NCBI RefSeq assembly: GCF_007625055.1
Contig: NZ_VMQS01000002.1
Coordinates: 33,256 to 97,255 of the forward strand
DNA length: 64,000 nt
Direction: 5' to 3'
DNA from: Halomonas sp.
GTDB taxonomy: Bacteria; Pseudomonadota; Gammaproteobacteria; Pseudomonadales; Halomonadaceae
The notes under the pieces were generated by a model. The model made no database searches and was not told where the DNA came from. It worked only from the letters and a program-made list of their open reading frames with translations. This document shows positions 39,952-49,757 of this stretch, one piece after another (within the stretch, counting starts at the first letter, position 1; the number at the start of each line of letters is the position of its first letter). A program made the position numbers and the translations under genes.

Positions 39952-41448
39952 ATGCATTTCAATGACTACCGGCAATTTGACGCCACCGGCCTTGCTGAGC
40001 TGATTCAGCGCGGTGAGGTCAGCCAGAACGAGGTTTTTGCGGCAGCGGTCAACGGTATTGAGGCGCTGAACCCGAGCCTGCATGCAGTGGTGAGAACGCG
40101 CTTTGCCAAGGCGCAGCAGGAAAGCCAGCAATGCCCACAAGACTCGGTGTTTGCCGGTGTGCCTACCTTGAGCAAGGATCTGCTGATGGCGATTGGCGGC
40201 GAGCCGCTGACGTTTGGCAGTGCGGCGCTGTCCGCCTGGTGCCCGAGTGAAGACTCGCTGATTATCCGCCGGGCAAGGGCGGCAGGGCTGGTGGTGTTGG
40301 GGCAGACCGCTACGCCGGAAATGGGTCTGATGGGCATTACCGAACCCAAGGCCTATCCCCACCCGCAAAACCCCTGGCGGGAAGGCTATTCGCCCGGGGG
40401 ATCCAGTGGCGGGTCGGCCACGGCAGTGGCCAGTGGCATGGTACCGATTGCTCTGGCGGGGGATGGCGGCGGCTCCATTCGTATTCCGGCCAGTTACTGT
40501 GGGCTGTTTGGTTTTAAACCGTCACGCGGACGGGTGCCGTTGGCGCCGCATCACGGTGAAGTGTGGCAGGGTGCAGTGATTGAGCACGCACTGACGCGTA
40601 GCGTGCGGGATAGTGCAGCGCTTTTGGAGCATATTAATGGCATGTCCCCCGCCGGCCCTTATCCCATCCCGCGTGAAACCGGTTATCTGGCGGCGTTGAC
40701 GGCTGCGCCCAGGCCGTTGCGTATTGCGGTGTCGATGGGGGATTTTCTCGGCCAGGGGCTGGGAACCCGGGTCAGCGCGGACGTTAAAACGGCAGTTGAG
40801 AAAGTCGCCAAGGCCTTGGAATCCATGGGCCATGCGGTTGAGTGGTGTTCTCCGCCGGTGGACGGCGATGCTCTGGCGGACAGCTACCTGACGCTTTATC
40901 TGGGGCATCTGGCAGCCGATCTGCAGTGGGTCAGCCAGCAGACCGGCGTGGCGGTGTCGCGTCTGGACATTGAGCCTTCCACTCGTGCGATAGGCCGTTT
41001 GGGTGCAAGGCTGCTGGCACGGGATTACGAAACGGCCAAGCGCTATTGGCATGTGGCGGCTAAGCAGATGAGTCAGTTCCATCAGCGCTATGATGCCTTG
41101 ATCATGCCGGTCGCAGCGGGTACGGCTCCCAGGATCGGGGATCTTTACCCTTCGCCGGTGCGAGAGTGCTTGATGTCGTTACTGGCCATTCCGGGCGTGC
41201 CTGCCCTGGCATTGAAGGCAGGTTTATTAAAACGCCTGGCAACTGATGCTTTACAGTATACGCCTTTTACGCAGCTCGCTAACCTCACCGGGCAGCCCGC
41301 CATGTCAGTGCCGTTCCACATGGCGGAAAATGGTTTGCCTGTTGGGGTGCAGGTATTGGGGCGTCTGGGTGATGACAAGCTGATGCTGCAACTGGCCGGT
41401 GCTATGGAGCAGCATGAAAATTGGCGTTATAGCGCTTTCACGTCATAG
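39952..41448 (+). CDS. Amidase signature family hydrolase
   Basis: A 498-residue amidase. The signature [14 protein letters not shown] and the following [15 protein letters not shown] give the Ser-cisSer-Lys triad, with the Lys in [10 protein letters not shown]. Relatives include GatA-like amidases and 6-aminohexanoate-cyclic-dimer hydrolases; no gatB or gatC is near, so it is not the tRNA amidotransferase. The substrate is unknown. The ATG at 39952 directly follows an in-frame GTG that could also serve. Confidence 0.88.
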   Translation: MHFNDYRQFDATGLAELIQRGEVSQNEVFAAAVNGIEALNPSLHAVVRTRFAKAQQESQQCPQDSVFAGVPTLSKDLLMAIGGEPLTFGSAALSAWCPSEDSLIIRRARAAGLVVLGQTATPEMGLMGITEPKAYPHPQNPWREGYSPGGSSGGSATAVASGMVPIALAGDGGGSIRIPASYCGLFGFKPSRGRVPLAPHHGEVWQGAVIEHALTRSVRDSAALLEHINGMSPAGPYPIPRETGYLAALTAAPRPLRIAVSMGDFLGQGLGTRVSADVKTAVEKVAKALESMGHAVEWCSPPVDGDALADSYLTLYLGHLAADLQWVSQQTGVAVSRLDIEPSTRAIGRLGARLLARDYETAKRYWHVAAKQMSQFHQRYDALIMPVAAGTAPRIGDLYPSPVRECLMSLLAIPGVPALALKAGLLKRLATDALQYTPFTQLANLTGQPAMSVPFHMAENGLPVGVQVLGRLGDDKLMLQLAGAMEQHENWRYSAFTS

Positions 41449-41506
41449 ATGGCCTGGCTCAGGAGAAAGCGCCGCTTGCGCTTCCCTAAGTAAAATATTT
41501 GCCAGT

Positions 41507-41525
41507 TATACAGCTTTCTTGTACA
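41507..41525 (+). promoter_or_regulatory. TATACA-N7-TGTACA motif upstream of ovoA
   Basis: Two similar hexamers 13 bases apart, in the 130-base gap between the amidase and ovoA and 54-72 bases before the ovoA ATG. TATACA may partly be a -10 box. I record it because TGTACA also occurs before the cryptochrome operon. Confidence 0.25.
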
Positions 41526-41578
41526 ACTAATGGTAAGTTTTGTAAAAGTAATCAACGGCAAACAAAGGTGTCCCCAAA

Positions 41579-43726
41579 ATGACTTCGACAACACCCACCG
41601 CTGAGATGCAAAAGTCAGCAGCGGCTGAGCTATTTCCTCGCACCGTCATGCTCGCCGGCCAAGACCCGGAGGCGACGCGCAAAGAGATCGAAGCCTGCTT
41701 TACGGCAACCTTCGACCGCTACGAATCGCTGTTTACCACCCTGGTCAGTGAAGAGTCCTACCTTCGCAAGTCAATCCCCCTCAGACACCCGCTGATTTTC
41801 TATCTGGGCCATCCCGCCACCTTTTACGTCAACAAACTGGTGCTGGCCAAGCTGCTGCCGTCGCGTATTGACCCCAGGATGGAATCCACCTTTGCCGTTG
41901 GCGTGGATGAAATGAGCTGGGATGACCTCAACGAAGATCATTACGAGTGGCCGACGGTGGAAGAGGTCATGGCCTACCGTGGCAAGGTCCGCGCTGCGGT
42001 ACTGCAGCTGATCCGTGAGTTGCCGCTGACCCTGCCAATTGGCTGGGACAGCCCCTTCTGGCCGATTGTGATGGGCATCGAGCACGAGCGGATTCACCTG
42101 GAGACGTCGTCAGTACTGATTCGCCAGCAGCTGCTCCACCTGGTCACTCCCCAGGAAGCATGGGAGCCGCTGCGCGTCAGTGGTGAGCCGCCGGAAAACA
42201 GTCTGATTACCGTGCCCGGGGGCGAGGTCACCCTGGGCAAGGATTTCGATGATGCCTTTTACGGCTGGGATAACGAGTACGGCCATCACAAGGGTGAAGT
42301 CGACGAATTCAAGGCCAGCCAGTTCCTGGTCAGCAACAGTGAATTTCTCGAATTTGTCGAAGCCGGCGGTTACCTGAGCGATGAATTCTGGTCAGAAGAG
42401 GGCCTGGGGTGGCGCAACTTTGCCGAGGCCAGGCACCCGACCTTCTGGGTGTGGAAAAACGAGTGGCATCTGCGCCTGATGACCGAAGAAGTGGAAATGC
42501 CCTGGGATTGGCCGGTGGAGGTCAACTTCCACGAAGCCAAGGCATTCTGTAACTGGAAGAGCGCCCAGCTCGGCCAGCCGGTGCGCATGCCGACCGAAGA
42601 TGAGTGGCACCGCTTGGCAGAGGAGGCCGGTGTGTCCGAGCTGGATAGCAATACCCCAGCCAATGCCAACCTGCACCTGGATCACGGCGCCTCTTCCTGC
42701 CCGGTCACCCGTTTCCAGCACGGTCAGTGGTTTGATGTGGTGGGCAACGTCTGGCAGTGGATCGAGACGCCGACCTATCCGTTCCCGGGGTTTGATGTTC
42801 ATCCGCTGTACGATGATTTCACTACGCCGACCTTTGATAACCAGCATAACCTGATCAAGGGCGGTTCCTGGATTTCCTGTGGCAACGAAACGCGCCTGAG
42901 CGCCCGCTATGCGTTCCGCCGCCATTTCTTCCAGCACGCCGGTTTCCGCTATGTGGTGTCGGATGCTGAAGTCAAGATGCCCAGCGCCTACTATGAAAGC
43001 GATGCCCGCATGGCCGAATACGCTGAGTTCCATTATGGCGATGCGTGGTTCGGGGTTGCCAACTTCCCACAGGCGCTAGCCAACAAGGCGTTGGCCAGTA
43101 TGGCCGACCGCCAGAAAGCGCGCGCCCTGGATCTGGGCTGCGCGAGCGGGCGCTCCAGCTTCGAATTGGCCCGCGAGTTTGAACACGTGGATGGAGTGGA
43201 TTTCTCGGCTAACTTTATCCGCCAGGGAGTGGAAATGGCGGAGCAGAAAGTGCTGCGCTATACCCGCGTTGAAGAAGGCGACCTGGTCAGCTATCAGGAG
43301 CGCACCCTGGCGAGTCTGGGGCTGGAAGATTCAGCCGAGCGCGTCAGCTTCCATCAGGGGGATGCCTGCAACCTCAAGCCGCAGTTCAACCACTATGACC
43401 TGGTGCTGGCCGCCAACCTGATTGATCGCCTGTACAAGCCGTCACAGTTTCTGCAGAGCATCCATGAGCGCATTAATGCCGGCGGTATTCTGATGATTGC
43501 CTCGCCCTATACCTGGCTGGAAGAGTACACGCCCAAGGAAGAGTGGATTGGCGGCTTCAAGCGCGACGGGGAGAATGTCACCACCCTGGAAGGCCTGAAG
43601 GAACTGCTAGAACCGCACTTCCGGATGATCAGCGAGCCTGAGAAGGTGCCTTTCGTCATCAGAGAGACCATGCATAAATATCAGCATAGCCTCTCGGAAG
43701 TGACCCTCTGGGAGCGTCGCGCCTGA
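41579..43726 (+). CDS. ovoA: 5-histidylcysteine sulfoxide synthase OvoA (with methyltransferase domain)
   Basis: A 715-residue trifunctional OvoA that makes ovothiol A precursors. The N-terminal DinB-like domain (about 20-200) carries the iron site GIEHERIHLETS (His169, His173) plus an upstream His; a formylglycine-generating-enzyme-like domain (about 205-460; ITVPGGEVTLG, NVWQWIETPTYPF, IKGGSWISCGNETRLSARY) oxidatively joins cysteine and histidine; the C-terminal class I methyltransferase (about 500-715; ALDLGCASGRSSFELA) N-methylates the imidazole. Length and domain order are complete. Ovothiol protects against peroxide and light stress. It is convergent with an ADP-ribosylglycohydrolase-like gene. 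Confidence 0.95.
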   Translation: MTSTTPTAEMQKSAAAELFPRTVMLAGQDPEATRKEIEACFTATFDRYESLFTTLVSEESYLRKSIPLRHPLIFYLGHPATFYVNKLVLAKLLPSRIDPRMESTFAVGVDEMSWDDLNEDHYEWPTVEEVMAYRGKVRAAVLQLIRELPLTLPIGWDSPFWPIVMGIEHERIHLETSSVLIRQQLLHLVTPQEAWEPLRVSGEPPENSLITVPGGEVTLGKDFDDAFYGWDNEYGHHKGEVDEFKASQFLVSNSEFLEFVEAGGYLSDEFWSEEGLGWRNFAEARHPTFWVWKNEWHLRLMTEEVEMPWDWPVEVNFHEAKAFCNWKSAQLGQPVRMPTEDEWHRLAEEAGVSELDSNTPANANLHLDHGASSCPVTRFQHGQWFDVVGNVWQWIETPTYPFPGFDVHPLYDDFTTPTFDNQHNLIKGGSWISCGNETRLSARYAFRRHFFQHAGFRYVVSDAEVKMPSAYYESDARMAEYAEFHYGDAWFGVANFPQALANKALASMADRQKARALDLGCASGRSSFELAREFEHVDGVDFSANFIRQGVEMAEQKVLRYTRVEEGDLVSYQERTLASLGLEDSAERVSFHQGDACNLKPQFNHYDLVLAANLIDRLYKPSQFLQSIHERINAGGILMIASPYTWLEEYTPKEEWIGGFKRDGENVTTLEGLKELLEPHFRMISEPEKVPFVIRETMHKYQHSLSEVTLWERRA

Positions 43727-43742
43727 AGCCTCTGATGGGCGG

Positions 43743-44825
43743 CTAGCCAACCAGAGACTCAATCGCCCGGTTAATCGACGCCTGTTCGGTTAACCGGGCA
43801 TACAGGGTTTCATCAGCCGCTTCCGCGTTGATCAACCCCAGCAAGACGCCTAGTACAGCCCCTCTATGAACGCTGTCACCGCCCACTTCAGCATTGATCT
43901 GCAAGGCCTTCATCGGGTTATCGTGGTGTTTGCATGCCAGGTAGAGCACCGCTGGCCAGGCATCCGTGATGTAGCAGGCCGTTGATAGCACCCCACCAAT
44001 CACTTCCCGCTCGCTATGCTGGCTTTTTACCAGAGTAGTCAGTTCACGCTTTGCCAGGCGGCGGGTGGCGTTAAGCAGCGCTTCCTCTATGTGGTCGTCC
44101 GTATCTCTGAACAGCAGGTTGTCGATCAGCTCCACATAGGCATCACACACGTCCGCCAGGAAGGTATCCGGGTGGGTCAGGGCGAGATGCTGACGGCAAC
44201 GTTTGCGGGTATCCGCCAGGGAAGTGCCCTTCAGGCGTTCACCTATGGCCAACGGCGCTATGGTGACCAGGCCGCCAATCGACGGGGTGTCGTGGGTGAC
44301 GGCGCCACACTGCTTGGGCGGCAGGCCTTTTTCCAGGTTGGCAAAAAAACCGCGATGGTAGGATTCCGCGTAGGTATCCGGGTGGGCGGGCGTTTCGGCG
44401 GTCATCAGCTGGATGTATGCCTCGAGAAAGGCATCGCTGTCATAATGCTGGCCGGGTTCTGCCATGCTGTGCATCAGGGTTAACGCACAGTGGGCATTCA
44501 GGGTGTTGTCACCGGGCTGCATGCCCTGATGATAGTGAACATTCGGGCGATTCCAGTAGCCCTGTTTGCCCTTGAGGATGACGTCGCCGACAATCTCGGG
44601 CTGCGGGCTGCCGGAGCGCTTGCGGCCGCCGCTGCTGGTGGAGTGCATCGACATGATTGACGACGGATGAAACGCAGGTGGCGCCTCAAAGGTGGTGATG
44701 CCGTCTGGAAAGGCGCGGTCAATGTCGTGAACGTTGTAGAACCAGTGGACGGGCATGGCGAGTGCATCGCCAATAAACAGGTTTTTGAGTGCAGCGCTTG
44801 CTCGTTCGGTTACCTTGGGGGTCAT
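43743..44825 (-). CDS. ADP-ribosylglycohydrolase family protein with altered metal site
   Basis: A 360-residue, helix-rich protein of the ADP-ribosylglycohydrolase fold (KNLFIGDALAMPVHWFY at the N-terminus is the family's GD-A-P stretch). The usual DDT metal motif appears as PGDNTLNA and the C-terminal GGDTDT motif as GGDSVHRGAV, so at least one magnesium ligand of canonical enzymes is missing. Relatives act on ADP-ribosylated proteins or are repurposed. It may cleave a different substrate; I cannot assign one. The gene is convergent with ovoA (16 bases apart) and divergent from thiO. AGAGGA stands 8 bases before the ATG. Confidence 0.8.
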   Translation of the reverse strand: MTPKVTERASAALKNLFIGDALAMPVHWFYNVHDIDRAFPDGITTFEAPPAFHPSSIMSMHSTSSGGRKRSGSPQPEIVGDVILKGKQGYWNRPNVHYHQGMQPGDNTLNAHCALTLMHSMAEPGQHYDSDAFLEAYIQLMTAETPAHPDTYAESYHRGFFANLEKGLPPKQCGAVTHDTPSIGGLVTIAPLAIGERLKGTSLADTRKRCRQHLALTHPDTFLADVCDAYVELIDNLLFRDTDDHIEEALLNATRRLAKRELTTLVKSQHSEREVIGGVLSTACYITDAWPAVLYLACKHHDNPMKALQINAEVGGDSVHRGAVLGVLLGLINAEAADETLYARLTEQASINRAIESLVG

Positions 44826-44945
44826 CTAACGCATCCTCTGGCAGTGTATTGAAAGCAGTGCAGCTATTGACGTTCAGCCCTTGGCCTCGTTGGCATAATT
44901 GTTTCGTCCGTGTTTTGTCTCAAGCTTATCAATTTAAGGGATGGT

Positions 44946-46052
44946 ATGAGTGACTTTTTGATTGTGGGCGGTGGTGTCATTGGCATGATGACGGCACTGC
45001 AACTGGCCGATAGTGGTTATGGTGTCACCCTGTTGGAGCGCGGTGAGACTGGGCGAGAGTCGTCCTGGGCAGGCGGTGGCATTGTGTCGCCGCTTTACCC
45101 CTGGCGCTACACCACGGCGGTGTCCAATCTGTCACGCTGGTCGGAAGGGTTCTACCCAGAGCTTGCCCTGCGTCTGCTGGAAGAAACCGGCATTGACCCG
45201 GAATATCGCCAGAAAGGGCTTGTCTACCTGCGCGTGGATGATGAGCAAAACGCCCTGGACTGGGCGCGCCAGGTGGGCAAGCCGCTGGAGCGTGTGGCGG
45301 GGGACTTTCTCTACGCCAAAGAACCGAATGCCGCGCCAGGCTGTGATTCGGCGCTGTGGATGCCAACGCTGGGGAGTATTCGTAACCCGCGCCTGGTGCG
45401 TGCGCTCAAGGCCCGGCTGATGGCCATGCCGCAGGTCAGTCTGCGCGAAGGTGTCAGCGTGACGGGCTTTGCCCGTCAGGGTGATCGGGTGTTGGGCGTT
45501 GAGACATCGGCTGGGCGAATCGAGGCCGATCAGATTATCGTGTGTGGAGGCGCCTGGACGGCAACACTGCTGGCAAGCCTTGATGTGCATCTGCCGGTGC
45601 GTCCCGTCAAAGGTCAGATGATTGTCTTCAAGGCCCCGCCGACCCTGGTCAACCGCGTGGTGCTGATGGACGGGCGCTATGTGATTCCGCGTGCCGATGG
45701 GCGGGTGCTGGCAGGCTCAACCCTGGAAGAAGCCGGTTTCGACAAGACGTTGAGCGGCGAAGCGCGGGAATCCCTCTGGCACAGCGCCACGCGGATTATT
45801 CCTGCGTTGGCCGAGTGTGAGGTGGAACACCACTGGGCCGGATTACGCCCCGGCTCGCCGGACGGTGTGCCCTTTATCGGCCGTTTGCCGGGTGTGGATA
45901 ACCTGCACGTCAATGCCGGGCATTACCGCAACGGCCTGGTGCTGGCGCCAGCTTCCACCCGTTTGCTGGTCGATCAGCTGCTGGGTCGCACGCCTATTGT
46001 CGATCCGTCGCCCTATCTGCCATCTGTCAGCCTTACGGCACCTCCTGAATAA
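44946..46052 (+). CDS. thiO: Glycine oxidase ThiO-like FAD enzyme
   Basis: A 368-residue DAO-family flavoenzyme with FLIVGGGVIGMMTALQLAD at the N-terminus, ESSWAGGGIVSPLYPWRY (typical of ThiO), VKGQMIVFKAP, and HWAGLRPGSPDGVPFIG with HYRNGLVLAP at the C-terminus. It oxidises glycine to iminoglycine for the thiazole of thiamine, or oxidises other amines. The ATG at 44946 with AAGGGA upstream is used; 12 extra in-frame codons exist before it. thiG and thiS are not in the window. Its last 20 bases overlap the end of the convergent CoA transferase gene. Confidence 0.9.
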   Translation: MSDFLIVGGGVIGMMTALQLADSGYGVTLLERGETGRESSWAGGGIVSPLYPWRYTTAVSNLSRWSEGFYPELALRLLEETGIDPEYRQKGLVYLRVDDEQNALDWARQVGKPLERVAGDFLYAKEPNAAPGCDSALWMPTLGSIRNPRLVRALKARLMAMPQVSLREGVSVTGFARQGDRVLGVETSAGRIEADQIIVCGGAWTATLLASLDVHLPVRPVKGQMIVFKAPPTLVNRVVLMDGRYVIPRADGRVLAGSTLEEAGFDKTLSGEARESLWHSATRIIPALAECEVEHHWAGLRPGSPDGVPFIGRLPGVDNLHVNAGHYRNGLVLAPASTRLLVDQLLGRTPIVDPSPYLPSVSLTAPPE

Positions 46053-47250
46053 TGCCGGCCTGGCGAAGCTTGTTGCGGGTCTGTTGATCAATCCCCAGCT
46101 CGTCAAGTACTTCCTCGGTATGCTGGCCAAGGGCTGGCCCGCCGTTACCCAGTCGTCCCGGCGTGGCGCTGAGTCTGGGCAGCACGCCGGGTACCTTGAG
46201 CGGCGTGCCGTTGGGGCGGGTAAACGATTGAATCATCTCGCGGGCCAGATAGTGTGGGTCGCTGGCAATATCCGCTGCCGTATAAGGGTAACCGACCGGC
46301 ACCCGGGCGTTATCCAGCGCTTCGAGGATCTCTTCGCGGGGATGCTGTTCACTCCATGCCTGAATGGCGGCATCGATCCTGTCTGCCTGCTGGCTGCGGC
46401 CATCGTTGTGAGCCAGCGCTGGATCATTGGCCAGATCGTCACGGCCAATCACGCCCATCAGGCGTTTGAAGATGCTGTCGCCGTTACCGGCAATCAACAC
46501 ATAGTCGCCACCCAGGCAACGGTAGGCATTGGACGGCGTAATGCCCGGAAGAGCGCTGCCGCTGGGTTGGCGAATCTCCCCGCTGGCGTCATATTCCGGT
46601 AACAGGCTTTCCATCATGGCAAACACGGATTCGTACAGGGCGACGTCAATTTCCTGCCCGAGACCGCTGCGCTGGCGTTCCTGCAGGGCCAGCAGGGTAC
46701 CAATCACCGCATACAGCGCCGAAAGCGAATCGCCAATGCTGACCCCGACACGCACAGAAGGCTCGTCAGGCTGGCCTGTCAGGTAGCGCAGCCCGCCCAT
46801 GGCTTCGCCTATCACGCCAAAGCCGGGTTTATCGCGGTAAGGGCCTGTCTGGCCATAGCCTGAAATATGCACCATGATCAGCCGTGGATTAAGCGCTGAC
46901 AGGGCGGACCATCCCAACCCCCAGTGATCCAGGGTGCCGGGGCGAAAGTTCTCCACCACAACATCGGCTTCACAGGCCAACTGACGGACCAGTGCCTGGC
47001 CTTCTTCGCTACGCAGGTCCAGCGCGACCGAGCGCTTGTTGCGGGTTTGAACGTGCCACCAAAGTGAGGTGCCGTCTTCTATCAGCCGCCATTTACGCAG
47101 TGGGTCGCCGCTGCCGGGTGGCTCGATCTTGATCACATCAGCGCCAAACTCGCCCAGCATCTTGGTGGCAAAAGGCCCGGCTATCAGTTGGCCAAGTTCG
47201 AGAACCTTGAGCCCTTCAAGCGGCAGTTGGCGTGTTTCTGATGATCCCAT
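46033..47250 (-). CDS. CaiB/BaiF family (class III) CoA transferase
   Basis: A 405-residue class III CoA transferase: PLEGLKVLELGQLIAGPFATKMLGE, IKIEPPGSGDPLRKW, VENFRPGTLDHWGLGW (the Asp region) and GYGQTGPYRDKPGFG are the family blocks. Substrate specificity (formyl, succinyl, carnitine or other acyl groups) cannot be read out. AAGGAG precedes the ATG at 47250; the frame extends 26 codons further, but without support. No partner dehydrogenase is adjacent. Confidence 0.9.
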   Translation of the reverse strand: MGSSETRQLPLEGLKVLELGQLIAGPFATKMLGEFGADVIKIEPPGSGDPLRKWRLIEDGTSLWWHVQTRNKRSVALDLRSEEGQALVRQLACEADVVVENFRPGTLDHWGLGWSALSALNPRLIMVHISGYGQTGPYRDKPGFGVIGEAMGGLRYLTGQPDEPSVRVGVSIGDSLSALYAVIGTLLALQERQRSGLGQEIDVALYESVFAMMESLLPEYDASGEIRQPSGSALPGITPSNAYRCLGGDYVLIAGNGDSIFKRLMGVIGRDDLANDPALAHNDGRSQQADRIDAAIQAWSEQHPREEILEALDNARVPVGYPYTAADIASDPHYLAREMIQSFTRPNGTPLKVPGVLPRLSATPGRLGNGGPALGQHTEEVLDELGIDQQTRNKLRQAGIIQEVP

Positions 47251-47426
47251 GGAAAGCTCCTTCTTGTTGGTATCTTGTGGGTGTCGCGCATCAGTATACA
47301 ACGCAAAAAACCACCGATTGGCAGCCATGCCCTTGTATTCGTCCTGCTCACCTCCATTAAAAAGGTAAGCAATTATCTAACAAAGCTGAATAACTGTTTT
47401 CAAGCAGTCAACCTGCAGGAGCATGT

Positions 47427-48116
47427 ATGAGCAAGCAGATTCTGGTCGTCCTGACCTCACACGATCAACTGGGTGACACCGGTAACAAAACCGGCTTCTG
47501 GCTGGAAGAGCTGGCCGCCCCTTATTACGTGCTCAAGGATGCGGGCGCGACCCTGACCCTGGCATCACCGAAAGGTGGTCAGCCACCGTTGGACCCGGCC
47601 AGTGACGCTGAAGAGAGTCATACAGACGCTACTCGGCGTTTCGAGAAGGATGCTGAGGCCCAGGCGGCGCTGGCGTCTACCCATCGCTTAAGCGAGATGA
47701 AGGCTGATGACTTTGATGGGGTCTTCTACCCCGGTGGCCATGGCCCGCTGTGGGATCTGGCGCAGGATGCTGACTCGATCAGCCTGATCGAAGAGTTTAT
47801 TGCTCAGGGCAAGCCCGTGGCCAGCGTTTGCCACGCGCCGATTGTGCTGGTCAATGCCAAGACCCGTGACGGTCAGCCTTTGGTCAAGGGCCGTGAGGTG
47901 ACAGGCTTTACCAACGGTGAAGAGGAAGCGGTGGGTCTTACCCAGGTAGTGCCGCACCTAGTGGAAGAGGCACTACAAGCCTGCGGTGGTGTCTACTCCA
48001 AGGCGGATGATTTCACTCCCTATGTGCGCGTGGATGGCCAGCTGATTACCGGCCAGAACCCGCCGTCTTCAGCACCCACGGCGGATGCTCTGCTGGCATG
48101 GTTTGAAAAGCAGTGA
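47427..48116 (+). CDS. DJ-1/PfpI family protein (class I glutamine amidotransferase-like)
   Basis: A 229-residue flavodoxin-like protein with the nucleophile elbow PVASVCHAPIVLV, YPGGHGPLWDL and GREVTGFTNGEEEAVGL. This pattern is that of the Hsp31/DJ-1 relatives annotated as type 1 glutamine amidotransferase domain proteins; roles reported in the family are glyoxalase, chaperone or deglycase. AGGAG lies 8 bases before the ATG, and a strong terminator follows. Confidence 0.87.
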   Translation: MSKQILVVLTSHDQLGDTGNKTGFWLEELAAPYYVLKDAGATLTLASPKGGQPPLDPASDAEESHTDATRRFEKDAEAQAALASTHRLSEMKADDFDGVFYPGGHGPLWDLAQDADSISLIEEFIAQGKPVASVCHAPIVLVNAKTRDGQPLVKGREVTGFTNGEEEAVGLTQVVPHLVEEALQACGGVYSKADDFTPYVRVDGQLITGQNPPSSAPTADALLAWFEKQ

Positions 48117-48203
48117 GGGGGTTAAGCGTGAACAGTGAAGGGTGAATAGTCAGTTGCCTTAATACTGTTGTTCCCGCGTGCTCTTAGCGAGAATCACACA
48201 TCA

Positions 48204-48237
48204 AAGCCCGCCCTGTTCAAACAGGACGGGCTTTTTT
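48204..48237 (+). terminator. Rho-independent terminator after the DJ-1 family gene
   Basis: Stem AAGCCCG / CGGGCTT and CCTGT / ACAGG separated by one mismatch, TCAA loop, then six T. On the other strand it may also slow transcripts from the M42 peptidase gene. Confidence 0.88.
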
Positions 48238-48260
48238 GTTGCGGGTATTTTCAGCGCGGG

Positions 48261-49598
48261 TTATTTGCCTTTCTTGGTCTTTTTGCCCTTGCTGTCTTTG
48301 GGCGCCGGCGTCTCTTTTTTAGCGCTTATTTGGGGTTCTTCCTTGTCGTCCTCGTCGGGCTTGGCGCTGCCCTGGTGAGCAAGCGGGCTGGCCTTATCCA
48401 GGCGCGGGTGGTTATCCAGAAACTCGCGCTTGAGGTCCTTGATATCATCCAGCGATTTGATGGTGTGGGTCAGGGCATGAATGGCAGCCAGCACGTCCTG
48501 GGTGTTACCCGTTTCTGAAATGGTGTGCATGTTGCGAATCGGAAAGCCGATGGACGTGGCGGCGCTGTCGACGGAAGCGAGTACACCGGCCATGCCGTCG
48601 GTACCCGTATCCACACCGACCATATCGCGCTGCATGGGGATGTCATGATCACTGGCGGCCTTGGCAATCACCCGGTTGAGTTGCTCGCTGGCAATGGAGC
48701 CCACGGCCATGGTGAAGCCTTTGCCCATCTCCAGCGGCTGCATGCGCTTGTCGCCAATGCCCGGTGCGGCAACATAGTCATGGTTAACATCAACGCCAAT
48801 CAGTGCATCCGGCTTTAGCTCACCCGCAAACACGCGACTGCCAAAGCGGCCGATTTCCTCGTAGCTGGCGATTGCAAACATGACGCGCACCTGCTGGGTG
48901 CCGCCGGCTTCGGCAATCAGACGTGCCACCTCAGCCGTGACAAAGCAACCCAGACCGTTATCCAGGTAGGCACCGTAGAAGGTGTCGGGGCTGAAGCCGC
49001 GCCGGATGGGACGATCAAAAATGATGGAGTCGCCCGGACGGACGCCAAGGTTAAGCACCTGCTGCTTTTTGTTCTCGCCGTGAATCTGCAGGTCAAGGTA
49101 GATCTGCTCTTTCCTGATGCCTTTTTCACCGGTGCGCACCGCCGGGTCAGAGAAGTGGATGGCGCCGAGGGCTTCTACCGTACCGCCTTCAATGCTGCGG
49201 TAGCTGCCCGGCGCTTCCGGGTCTTCACTGAACAGCTTGACCTCATGGCCAATCAACACGGTGGGCAGGAAGGAATCGGTATTGATCCAGATCTTGCCGT
49301 CTTCACCAATCGAGCGCACTTGCATGCGAATCTTGTCGGCGTGACCGATGATCATCAGCTTGAACATGTCATCCTGGCCTGGATGGGTGTCAAGCACGAC
49401 CCCCGCGTTTCCGCGAAACTGGTGCAGTTGCCAGCTTTTCGGTGCAAAGCTGTCGAAATAGGGTTTCAGTACGCCATAGGTCATCGCACCTTCAAGCCCC
49501 ACGGGGCTGGGGGCAGCGAGAATGTCGTGCATCAGCTTGAACTGCTTTTCCGGCATGGGCGTTGCCCAGGGCTGGGTGCTTGCGCTGCGTTCGCTCAT
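48261..49598 (-). CDS. M42 family metallopeptidase with a Lys-rich tail
   Basis: A 445-residue aminopeptidase of the M42 (FrvX/glutamyl aminopeptidase) type. Metal ligands and catalytic residues are in IIGHADKIR, AYLDNGLGCF, SYEEIGRFGSR, GVDVNHD and NMHTISETG. The core ends near residue 395; the remaining 45-50 residues are charged low-complexity sequence finishing in a run of Lys/Gly/Thr (DSKGKKTKKGK), which is not part of the usual family length. AAGGAGAAGG lies close to the ATG. Confidence 0.88.
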   Translation of the reverse strand: MSERSASTQPWATPMPEKQFKLMHDILAAPSPVGLEGAMTYGVLKPYFDSFAPKSWQLHQFRGNAGVVLDTHPGQDDMFKLMIIGHADKIRMQVRSIGEDGKIWINTDSFLPTVLIGHEVKLFSEDPEAPGSYRSIEGGTVEALGAIHFSDPAVRTGEKGIRKEQIYLDLQIHGENKKQQVLNLGVRPGDSIIFDRPIRRGFSPDTFYGAYLDNGLGCFVTAEVARLIAEAGGTQQVRVMFAIASYEEIGRFGSRVFAGELKPDALIGVDVNHDYVAAPGIGDKRMQPLEMGKGFTMAVGSIASEQLNRVIAKAASDHDIPMQRDMVGVDTGTDGMAGVLASVDSAATSIGFPIRNMHTISETGNTQDVLAAIHALTHTIKSLDDIKDLKREFLDNHPRLDKASPLAHQGSAKPDEDDKEEPQISAKKETPAPKDSKGKKTKKGK

Positions 49599-49757
49599 TA
49601 CAACCTTCTCCTTGATCGTATGCCGATAGTGAAAAACGGCAAGGTGATTTAACCTTTACAGTGTGCCAGACAACGGTGTTGCTTGCCTTGTCTATCTTGC
49701 GGTAACCGGGCGCACCGCTAAACGCCGGATTGACGTGGGTAATGGTGTGCCGTCGCG

